The notes under the pieces: generated by a model | Seen by the model: only the letters and a program-made list of their open reading frames with translations | Told to the model about the DNA's origin: nothing | The model's database searches: none | Shown here: positions 56,182-64,000 of the stretch, piece by piece | Numbering within the stretch: the first letter of the stretch is position 1 | How the letters are laid out: each line of letters starts with the position of its first letter | Program-made: the position numbers and the translations under genes | NCBI GenBank assembly: GCA_036924285.1 | Contig: JAYKYS010000001.1 | Coordinates: forward strand, 33,355,501 to 33,419,500 | Origin: Asterella californica | Taxonomy: Eukaryota; Streptophyta; Marchantiopsida; Marchantiales; Aytoniaceae | Direction of reading: 5' to 3' | DNA length: 64,000 nucleotides

Positions 56182-56607
56182 TCAGTAAAGGGTCAAGATA
56201 ACTACACGAAAACGTTGGATGATCATGGGCACGACAAACGGGATATGTGATGACATGATCTCTCGGTAGTATTCTTCTCTGAAGTTTCTCACTACTAGGG
56301 CTTCGTACATGGCTTTGGGTCGACAGATGTGTCTTATCTCGCACTGGGTGTTAAAGTTTACAGGAGGGAGCTGATTTAGATCCATCCTTCGTTAGATGAG
56401 GATAAAGACGGTGAGGTCCCATTCTTGGCCGTAAGTGACAACAGGTAAGATCACAGGGACAGGCGAGAGCATAACTTGCGCGGTAAAGTTATGCCCGAAG
56501 GATCCTATCAGAAACTGTTGAAAGTGGACTCGTTCCATATACATCAGTTTAATCGAGAAAGGGTTTCGAAAAGGGAATCTGGGCGGTAAGTAGAGTCCTT
56601 CGTCCAT
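56182..56607 (-). pseudogene. Unidentified frame of about 141 codons with one internal stop
   Basis: Two open pieces, 56607-56392 and 56385-56182, are in the same frame and separated by a single TAA at 56389-56391. An in-frame TGA sits immediately before the first ATG, so the start is well defined. It contains FPFRNPFSIKLMYMERVHF, GSFGHNFTAQVMLSPVPVIL and RNFREEYYREIMSSHIPFVV, all hydrophobic and aromatic-rich. I do not recognise a family. It could be a plant transposon-associated gene or chance. Confidence 0.3.
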
Positions 56608-56925
56608 CTCTCACAACATGTGCACTCCAACTACCAAGGTATCTCGATCCATAAAACTCTGATTCAGTCTCATAGGATCACCACGATCTCCACACGAACA
56701 ATCTCTTGGTTTTTTTCCCCCAGGTCGAATGCCTCCACACAGGTCACTCCCCTTTGCTTAAAAGTTTCGAACACAAAACAAGGATAGGTGCAAGCTCCCT
56801 AACCAAGCAACCCAAGCCTCACGGACCGATGAGGTGGCACACATGCACATCGCATGTTTGGTGCCGTCATACTCATCCACGTGTGGGTCTTCTGGGTGAA
56901 AGGTTCAAATGCATGCACCGTAACG

Positions 56926-58091
56926 TGTCCCAAAAACCGGAGACTAGGCTAGACAGGTAGTCGACTCTACAGGTCAAAGATCGCACTTTGCCACGTTGAG
57001 TGCGAACCTAACAACCACATGACGTGGATACAACGTAGGTCGCTAAAGTCATATCTACGCCTAGAATACTCCCCAAAGCAATACAAATGTCGCACTGGAT
57101 ACTTTTCAGCCAGCTGCCGCTAACAACTCGAGACCTAGAGTAGACATCGTTGCCGATACAACTCGGCAGAAAAACCAGCGAACTTTCGCACATGATAGAT
57201 ATAGATCTACAGCTCAGTCTCCTCTCAAACTTGCCACGTAGGTAGGATACTAAAATCTCTACTTGCAGGTCAAATTTCAGGAAGATCTGACGGCTAGATC
57301 TCCTCCCACAATTAACACAAATCCACAGAAACTAACACGCACTTCCAATCTTAGATTCAGGACAGAAGCTTCTTCGACTAAATGAACCGTTCACTTCCAC
57401 TCCAACTTCCTGTGCTATCAATTCAGAAGGTAAACTCACTACACAGGAAATTTGAGCCGATTTGACCGTTCTGATCGTCCTCCATAAATCTGCAAACTCG
57501 CTGCTTCAGATTGACAGCTTTCTGCACCCCGTCGTCTTCAAATCGCCATTGCGCTCAATCCGCACAACATCCGGTGGTGAAATTTGTGGTCAGAGCTTCA
57601 GCAGCTGACAGACTATAAGCCCATGAAATCTGGTCTCAATCTGACGGCTCAATCACTCAAACCCCTTAATCTTACAATCGGAAGAGAAACTCTTGTACTC
57701 TCATCACTCTATGAACTTCAAATCGCCATAACGTATGCCCTGGACCTCCAAATCGAGTGAAATTTGTGGTCAGATTGCTCCTCCCGTCGAGAGCTCTCCG
57801 CCCATGCCCTCTGATCTCCAAAATCCCTCGTCAAAGTGCCCCGAACCTCCCAAAGCGCACACTTAGGTAGAAGACAAGTTATCTTGGTAGAAGACAAGTT
57901 ATCTATCCAGTGGGAAGCTAAAGGACTCAACCTTGTCCTTTTCTGCCCCATGGAGACCCCCAGCAGATAATAGTGCATTCTAAGCTCATAAGAGCAATGT
58001 TTTAGATCCCATTACACCACAACTTCTACAATTATGTGCAAAACGCACTTATACGCGTAATTTACATACTAACTGGTCCCACAACAGGACA
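56926..58091 (-). repeat. 3' LTR of element E
   Basis: The upper edge is firm: on the minus strand TGTCCTGTTG follows the polypurine tract GGAGGGGGTGAA. The lower edge is inferred from TGTCCC at 56926, which would give TGTCC...GGGACA termini. A 20 bp unit (AGAAGACAAGTTATCT core) is duplicated at about 57866-57905. The partner LTR lies outside the window, so the lower edge cannot be confirmed. Confidence 0.6.
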
Positions 58092-58142
58092 TTCACCCCC
58101 TCCAAACCTGCACATCCTCCGGTATGTGCCAACTTGTTATCC

Positions 58143-61100
58143 CTAGTCATCATCGTATCCTTCATCGTGCTCTGAATTGTCAGGTCCATCATCATCTTCC
58201 CTCGCATAAGGTCTGGATAGATGAGAATCAGACTCGAGAAGTTCATCGAAATCAAGAAATCCTTCACGTCTTCGGAAGACCTTGACCCTTTTACCAGCAA
58301 TGGGTAACTTCAAGAGTGTACCATCCAATTCTCGCAAACCATATGTGACGTTGTCGTGAACGACAACAACAACATAAGGACCAAACCAACGTCGTGCAAA
58401 CTTCTTGATAGTGCTGTGTTGGTTATCCAAACTGTTGTCATATACTATGACCCAGTCACCTTCTCGGATCGGCTTCTTCCGCAGTCGATGTGTCTTGTCG
58501 AATCGCTCCTTGTTCTTCAACCTCGCCTCCTTGAGTTTGACCAATGCTTCTTCGAGGTCCTCCTCACGTCGCTCAAGCTGCTGAATTCGTAGTGTCAATA
58601 GTCCTTCCCTATCAGAACCATCCTCCCAAGGTAGACATACCCAAGTAGGAACGTCTCCTTCCGCTGGCATGATAGGTTTTTGACCAGTCATCAGTTCTGT
58701 AGGCATGTAACCAGTGACAGTACTATGAGTAGTTCTATCAGCCCACAACGCAAAAGGAAGAAGTCTAGGCCAGTCCCCATGACGCCCCTTGCACGCTTTC
58801 ACCAATGCTTGGATGATTGGTGGGTGCCCTCGTTCACTTTTCCCATTCGCTTCCGGGTTCATCGAAGTGGTCAACTTCAATCGTATTCCATACCTGTTGA
58901 AGAACTCACGTGCTTCATCTGCATTCAACTCTCCTCTATCTGCACGGATTCTCCCCACGCTTCCATATCTAGAAACGATATCCTCTAGTATGAATCGACA
59001 GACAGGTTCAGTAGCTTTGGTGCGTAGAGCCCTCCCTTCTACAAAGTTAGATAGCTCTTCCCGAGCCAAAACTAAATGACGCATGCCCCAAATTCCTGGT
59101 GGCATGGCAACCAGATCCAAAACCCATTGGAAATGAACGGACAAGGGATATGTGGGTCTCAATCCATCCCTATACCGAATCTTGGATTGGAATTGACATT
59201 CAATGCATGACCCAACAAACTTCTCTACATCTCGATACAATCCTTTCCACCAATACCTCTCCTTGATCTTGGTAAAGGTCGCCCATGTACCTCGATGACC
59301 TGCCCATAAGGTATCATGAAATTGTTCGAGTACTTGTTTCTTGGTCTCTGCATCATCCACTACTCTCAAGGGTACTCCATCTCTCCTCTTTGGCCTCTTC
59401 CACAGATATCCATCTCGTAATAGATAGCCATAGGCCTGATGTCGTATCTCCTTGAAGACTTTCTCCGTCCATTCTTCATACTTCTGAAGAGTGCTTAGAT
59501 AGCGTCCGATTTCTTTGAGCCTCCCACAGTAGAGTTCTTCCATGAAAGGAAGAACACCATCCAAGCGACTCCGGTCCTCGCTTGATAGTTGTAGAACTTG
59601 CCCTTCCTCTGCATCATCTTCATCCATATCTTCCACCTCCATATCTTCTTCTTGAGAGTACCTAGCTCTAGACAACATGTCTGCCATCGAGTTCATCTTC
59701 CCTGCTATGTGCCTCAACTCTGGATTCAACGACCTAATGTAAGCTATCCAACGTAACATAGCAATATCAGGCGTTGTGCAGTTTGCTATCATTCCCAACA
59801 GAGGTAAGCAATCAGTTTCAAGTAGTACATGTGCTCCAATGAGATACTCCTTCTCAGCTTTCATTGCAGTTACAACGCCCCATAACTCTCGTTTGACTTG
59901 AGAGTATCTCCTTTGTCGATCCGAAAGTATGCGAGCACCAAATCTTGTTGCAAACCTCTTTTCCTCACCATCATCTTGCCCTATTGCCCAACCTATAGCG
60001 ATAGGACTAGTATCAACAGTAACGACTATGGGTCTACCACAATCATAGCTCAACTGTCGTAGAACTGGTGGTGATTTCAACGCTTCTTTTAGTCGCACCA
60101 TAGCGACCCTCTGCTCCTCACCCCAAGTGAACTTCCTTCGCTTCCTCAGCAACTCATACAACGGTTCAGACATGTGACCAAAATGAGGAATCCACACTCG
60201 ATAGAACAAACAAGCTCCCAAGAATCTTCTAACCTCTGTGGTGTTGACACAATCTTTCATCCTCCCAATGGCATCAACCTTTGATGGGTTTGGACGTCGA
60301 CCAAAAGCTCCACAAAGATGACCAACAACAACAATCTCTGGTACTCCAAAGCTCGACTTCTCTGCTGAAAGAGTGAGATTTACCTCCTCAAGCCTTGTTA
60401 AGATCATCTCCACATCGTGAATATGATCAACCACAAACCTTCGACATCCATCCTCAGTCAGCTTCTCATCTTTGTCTTCGACCGCACACCCTTTCATAGG
60501 AATATCATCTATGAAAGGTATGGTCTTCTCCGGAATGAATTCTCTCAAAATCCTATTCATTGCATTTTGCACATGCGCAACAGAGTTTGTCGCTCCTTGC
60601 GGTAATGTACACATCCTTACAAGCCCAAGCGGAGTACGCATGGTGGTGAGATCTCTGCTCTCCATTGCCAACTGGAACTGATCATACCCAGAGTATAAAT
60701 CTCCAATCGAGTAGATAGCACGACCAGCAAAAGCTTCTGCAACTTCATCTACTATGGGTCCTGCTCCCATGTTTCGAATAGTCACCTTGTTAGCATGTTG
60801 CATGTCTTGGATGAACCTAAGAGCCCTTGACTTCTTAGGTACAGTAAACCACCGACTCGAGTAAGGTCCCATAGATGGCTCTAAAATACCCATGCGTATC
60901 TTCTCTTTCAACAATTCCACAAGCTTTGGCAACATAGCTCGTGGCACTGGTATAGGCTTCAAGTCCCAAGGCACATGTGGTACTGTGAAGATCACCATGG
61001 GTGCTACGACACTCGTATCTGCACATCCAATCTCTTCTGCACTGAAAGCAAAAGCCTTTCCATGCCTTCTCAACATCTCATGAAAACGCTTTCTCTCTTC

Positions 61101-61688
61101 CTCAGTGAGAAACTCACCCCCTCCAATCTGTAGTCGTTTGAGTGTCTCTTCTGTGAACCTGTGCCCTACTCTCTGTGAATCCCGCAGAACTGGTTCAGTC
61201 GATGCTCGTTCCACTTGCTTGTTAGAGTCTTCAGGTAGCTGAGTAGCCACCGGCTTCACTTTACGCGCCACCGTCTTGTATTTTGTATGAACCTGCGCTT
61301 CTTGGTGTTTCATGGCTCTACTCTTCTCTAACTCCAACTCATGATCTCCTTTCATCTGAAGCTGAACCTTGTAGCCGTCCTCGACGAATCTTGTAATCTC
61401 CTCATGTAACTCACGTGAACGGATCGCGACTAATCCATTAACCAAAGAATCGGTGCTTATAAACGACAAAACTTCCTCAAGAGTATCTTCAAAGCCCTCT
61501 TCTTCATACACCCCGTTAATGAACTCCCGATCTAACAGAACTCCTTGAGTTTTGAAGAGATCTTCCTGCTTCTTCACACATCGTCTTTGTACACTATCCA
61601 TCTCTTCTACCACTCGAAATCTATTTACACATGTTTCAGAAAACTGAGCAAATCCACATTTAAACATCTCTTCTTCATCTTCTGGCAC
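58143..61688 (-). CDS. pol polyprotein of element E: RT, RNase H, integrase
   Basis: Unbroken frame of 1181 codons from a GTG. The frame is really open from 61769 and has no ATG near its start, so it is probably made as a gag-pol fusion. Order: N-terminal region (about 1-190); reverse transcriptase with QDMQHANKVTIRN and box FIDD in PFIDDIPMKG (about 396-405); RNase H with VVTVDTSPIAIGWAIG (about 563); integrase HHCC finger (about 790-840), WVLDLVAMPPG, RADRGELN and NPEANGKSERGH (Asp, Asp, Glu of the core); then VYDNSLDNQHS and a very acidic tail. No chromodomain. RT, RNase H and integrase motifs are all present. Pol lies in the -1 frame relative to the upstream gag-protease. Confidence 0.9.
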   Translation of the reverse strand: MPEDEEEMFKCGFAQFSETCVNRFRVVEEMDSVQRRCVKKQEDLFKTQGVLLDREFINGVYEEEGFEDTLEEVLSFISTDSLVNGLVAIRSRELHEEITRFVEDGYKVQLQMKGDHELELEKSRAMKHQEAQVHTKYKTVARKVKPVATQLPEDSNKQVERASTEPVLRDSQRVGHRFTEETLKRLQIGGGEFLTEEERKRFHEMLRRHGKAFAFSAEEIGCADTSVVAPMVIFTVPHVPWDLKPIPVPRAMLPKLVELLKEKIRMGILEPSMGPYSSRWFTVPKKSRALRFIQDMQHANKVTIRNMGAGPIVDEVAEAFAGRAIYSIGDLYSGYDQFQLAMESRDLTTMRTPLGLVRMCTLPQGATNSVAHVQNAMNRILREFIPEKTIPFIDDIPMKGCAVEDKDEKLTEDGCRRFVVDHIHDVEMILTRLEEVNLTLSAEKSSFGVPEIVVVGHLCGAFGRRPNPSKVDAIGRMKDCVNTTEVRRFLGACLFYRVWIPHFGHMSEPLYELLRKRRKFTWGEEQRVAMVRLKEALKSPPVLRQLSYDCGRPIVVTVDTSPIAIGWAIGQDDGEEKRFATRFGARILSDRQRRYSQVKRELWGVVTAMKAEKEYLIGAHVLLETDCLPLLGMIANCTTPDIAMLRWIAYIRSLNPELRHIAGKMNSMADMLSRARYSQEEDMEVEDMDEDDAEEGQVLQLSSEDRSRLDGVLPFMEELYCGRLKEIGRYLSTLQKYEEWTEKVFKEIRHQAYGYLLRDGYLWKRPKRRDGVPLRVVDDAETKKQVLEQFHDTLWAGHRGTWATFTKIKERYWWKGLYRDVEKFVGSCIECQFQSKIRYRDGLRPTYPLSVHFQWVLDLVAMPPGIWGMRHLVLAREELSNFVEGRALRTKATEPVCRFILEDIVSRYGSVGRIRADRGELNADEAREFFNRYGIRLKLTTSMNPEANGKSERGHPPIIQALVKACKGRHGDWPRLLPFALWADRTTHSTVTGYMPTELMTGQKPIMPAEGDVPTWVCLPWEDGSDREGLLTLRIQQLERREEDLEEALVKLKEARLKNKERFDKTHRLRKKPIREGDWVIVYDNSLDNQHSTIKKFARRWFGPYVVVVVHDNVTYGLRELDGTLLKLPIAGKRVKVFRRREGFLDFDELLESDSHLSRPYAREDDDGPDNSEHDEGYDDD

Positions 61689-61747
61689 TAGCGGAAGGCT
61701 CTTTCTCCTATCAACACTCCCATACTCCTGCTCTACAGGAGTGCTAA

Positions 61748-63360
61748 CTAAAAATCCGAAAACTCTTTGTCAGTCCTTAAGGGACTGTCCTTCAGCTTCT
61801 CTCTGTTCCTTTCATGACCCGTACGTACAGTAAAAAACTGTACCGCTCTTGTACCATCTTGACTTCTGATACGAGCATAATGAGACCCATCGTCCATTAC
61901 TTTCGTCTCCATCCTAGACGCAGTAATGTACGGTTGACCAAGGATCACAGGATAAGCAGCTACACTCTGAACAAAAAAGTTTTGTTCTATCTCTACATCT
62001 CCTATCCGAGTCTTGACAGCTGGACAAGCACCAAAAAGTTCACCTCTTTGGTTGTTAGCAGCACGAAGAACCCATCCATGTCCTGTGTCGATTGGCCACT
62101 TCCCTTCCTCGTAAACATTTTTGGACATGATGTTAATCTCCGAACCGTGATCCACCAACGCCACTATAGTCTCTGACAAGTTACCCAGTCGGACCCTTGT
62201 CTCTGTGGTTGCACGAGCCCAATATGCTCGAGAATAGTGACTCTCATGCTGCTTCTCATCGCCATGTTCTGCAGCACAGTCTGAAACTCTTGCCTCTCTT
62301 CCATTCGACGCCTGTAGTACATGCTTTTGGGCAAATACGCGACCTAACTCTTCATCTTCTTCCCCAGTGATGTCAGCATCCAATGCTTTCACCATCACTG
62401 TATCCGCAGTCATCTGCCTCTTTCTCTTGATCACATCTATGATCAACTCATGAAAATCACGTTTAGCTATCCCTAAGGCCTCTCGCAAGGAAAATTCTAT
62501 TTTTGCATCCAAAATTCTCTCTTCAAGAATCTCCTTCAAGTTGGTGCTGGTCTCGATATCAGACTGTAGTCTGTAGGTCGGTGCTTTACCTTTGCCCTTT
62601 GAAGAAGCTCCTTTGCCTTTCTCTCTCATCTCCGTGTCATAAATAGGAACATCAACCATAGGTTCAGACGTAGATGCCCCTTGAGACGTCGAAGGGATAT
62701 CAGACGATGATGTCTCTTGTTGCCCTCTCCTCTTCGTGGTTCTGGCTCTCCTTGTAGCCTCCTCCGGATCAGCAACATCATCATCACGTCTCCTTTTCTC
62801 TTCCACAATCGCATCTTGCCAGCTTACATGCTTCTCTTGCACCAAGTAAGCCTTGACACACCCTGCCTCTACAGGATCATCCCATCCAGTAATGCGACGA
62901 ATTGCCTCCGCACCTCGCAACATTACTTCTCGTGGAACTTCAACTACATCGCTCTTAACAGCTGCTACAACTGGTACATCTACTTCAATCGCAAACGTTT
63001 CTGGCTCTATTGTGCGTATCGCCGTAGCTATACCAACCTGACCTCTCACCAAACTCTTCATTCCTCCCTTACCAAAGTTGGTATTCAACGGCGCACCAGT
63101 TTGGGCGAGATGAATCTTTCCATCTCTAAAATTCACGACTCCGGTTCTGAGAGCTTCGGAAAACTCCTCACAATCTCGTCGTTGGTGTTCAGTACTGTCA
63201 CACCAGATACATCTTCTAACAAAATTTCTGCTAGTTGAAGATGCATTGGTATCACCAGGACTTCGACTATGCTTTAGCTCTGCCATCTCTATCCTTAACT
63301 CTCTCAGACCCTTGACCAACTCATCGATTGCAGAATCTTCAATCTTGCTATTGGCAGGCT
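61748..63360 (-). CDS. gag C-part and protease of element E
   Basis: Open frame of 523 codons from 63319; homology in this frame starts a little earlier, near 63360, so the first ATG is not the true start. A knuckle CIWCDSTEHQRRDC (CX2CX4HX4C) lies at about residue 38-51. A long Lys/Arg- and Ser/Thr-rich linker follows. The protease motif is ALVDHGSEINIMS, with Asp-His-Gly-Ser at 62141-62152. The C-terminal part includes FFVQSVAAYPVILGQPYI and ends KEFSDF at a TAG in the context GATTTTTAG. The pol frame overlaps this end by about 20 bases in the -1 register. Confidence 0.85.
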
Positions 63361-64000
63361 TGGGCAGCTAAAGAGACATCAGACCTCAAGGTTGCAGCTC
63401 TACCTCTTCCACGTTTCTGCTTCGTGAGAATAGTAACAACTTCCTCTATCTTTCTCCAGTCTGTGCTCACTCCTCCTTCTTCCCCCTTGTCTGCTAGCAT
63501 CAAGAAAAGCTTATCCTCTAGATTTTCATCAGCAACTTCTAGAAAAAGTTCTGTCTTCCTTAAGTCAAGCGTTGTCCTCTCGGATGGAGACAGTTGACAG
63601 AACCGTTTCTCAAACTCACGCAGCAACTCATTTGGCGTCATCTCATTCCCCGGACGCTGCTCTATCCACTCCAAGAACGTTCTCTTGGTTACTCTATCCG
63701 CATCATCATCAAAAAATTCACTCTTCAACCTCTGCTCATACTCCTCCCAAGAACTCGTACGTGCATCCTTCAGCTTTGTCACTTGACTACGGATCTCAGG
63801 TATCACAGCCAACTCAAAACTAGAAATCATCTCTGTCTCAGGCACACGATTTACCTCCATCTCACAAATATACTCCCGAACATACTTCGTGATGTTCCTT
63901 CCATCGAACCTCCCCAACTTCTTCACCACCGCTTGTAGAGCTCTTGTAGACTTCTGCTCCCCAACATCGCCTCCTTGTTGTTGTCTCAACAACATCGTCA
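63348..64000 (-). pseudogene. gag N-part of element E, frameshifted and cut by the window edge
   Basis: Open from the right edge down to 63348. It is the capsid-like domain colinear with element A gag (EMEVNRVPETEMISSFELAV against EMEVNKVPEKEMVENFELAV). The ATG at 63993-63995 is probably internal, since A gag extends about 25-30 residues further. The frame leaves homology near 63365, where the +1/-1 neighbour frame resumes as LPKPANSKIEDSAIDELVKG, joining the downstream gag part. A single indel around GTCTCTTTAGCTGCCC explains it. The location is inside gag, so it is more likely a mutation than a programmed shift. Confidence 0.8.

Noticed and set aside
55913..56344. 143-codon minus-strand ORF overlapping the palindromes
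   Set aside because: Composition is not protein-like, it overlaps the repeated palindromes and another frame, and no domain is seen.
63340..63370. Programmed frameshift inside E gag
   Set aside because: It falls between capsid and knuckle, where no such shift is expected, and the related gag of A is continuous here.

Overview
This window looks like nuclear DNA of a plant-lineage eukaryote, a land plant or a charophyte alga. The argument rests on three points: one intron-containing gene for the mitochondrial branched-chain 2-oxoacid dehydrogenase E2 subunit with plant-like domain sequences; dense Ty3/gypsy LTR retrotransposons nested in one another; and primer-binding sites that fit a plant-type tRNA-Glu. 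I cannot name the species. Nearly everything except about 47-56 kb is retrotransposon.

Layout. (1) 1-2639, minus: 5' part of element A (gag and its 5' LTR), apparently inserted into element B. (2) 2640-9928, plus: element B, decayed gag-protease-pol and a 2.1 kb 3' LTR carrying a GC-rich 64 bp array. (3) 9952-43893, minus: element C, an old A-like element split by three insertions: D (12037-19664, plus), G (20055-30830, minus, itself hit by the ~2 kb LTR-like insert I at 21271-23290 and carrying an internal inversion) and F (33601-42364, plus). D, G and F form one related group. F has LTRs that read as identical, a matching 4-bp target duplication and an unbroken 1628-codon gag-pol, so it is very young and may be active. 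(4) 43894-46.3 kb, minus: relic H, cut at the start of its reverse transcriptase. (5) 46.4-53.3 kb: an unidentified broken frame, the E2 gene (47720-51933, plus) and a weak downstream coding remnant. (6) 53.3-56.9 kb: mostly non-coding, AT-rich, with hyphenated palindromic repeats. (7) 56926-64000, minus: element E, with a 3' LTR, an open pol frame and a frameshifted gag running off the right edge.

Two element types are present. The A/B/C/E type has LTRs of the form TGTC...GACA, a protease motif D-H-G, and pol in the -1 frame relative to gag-protease in all three copies where this can be read. The D/F/G type has 0.8-0.9 kb LTRs, 4-bp duplications of the form GNNC, a tRNA-Glu-type primer site, a protease motif D-G-G, gag-pol in a single frame, and one or two extra small ORFs between leader and gag. 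The best conserved extra ORF encodes two Cys/His zinc-binding motifs. These accessory ORFs, with the repeated leader in front of them, are the least explained and most interesting part of the window.

Inferred order of events: A/B/C/E/H types are old; C received G, D and F; G later received I; F and D are the youngest. Most readable inactivating stops in D, B and C are at tryptophan codons (TGG to TGA or TAG), a directional G-to-A signature.
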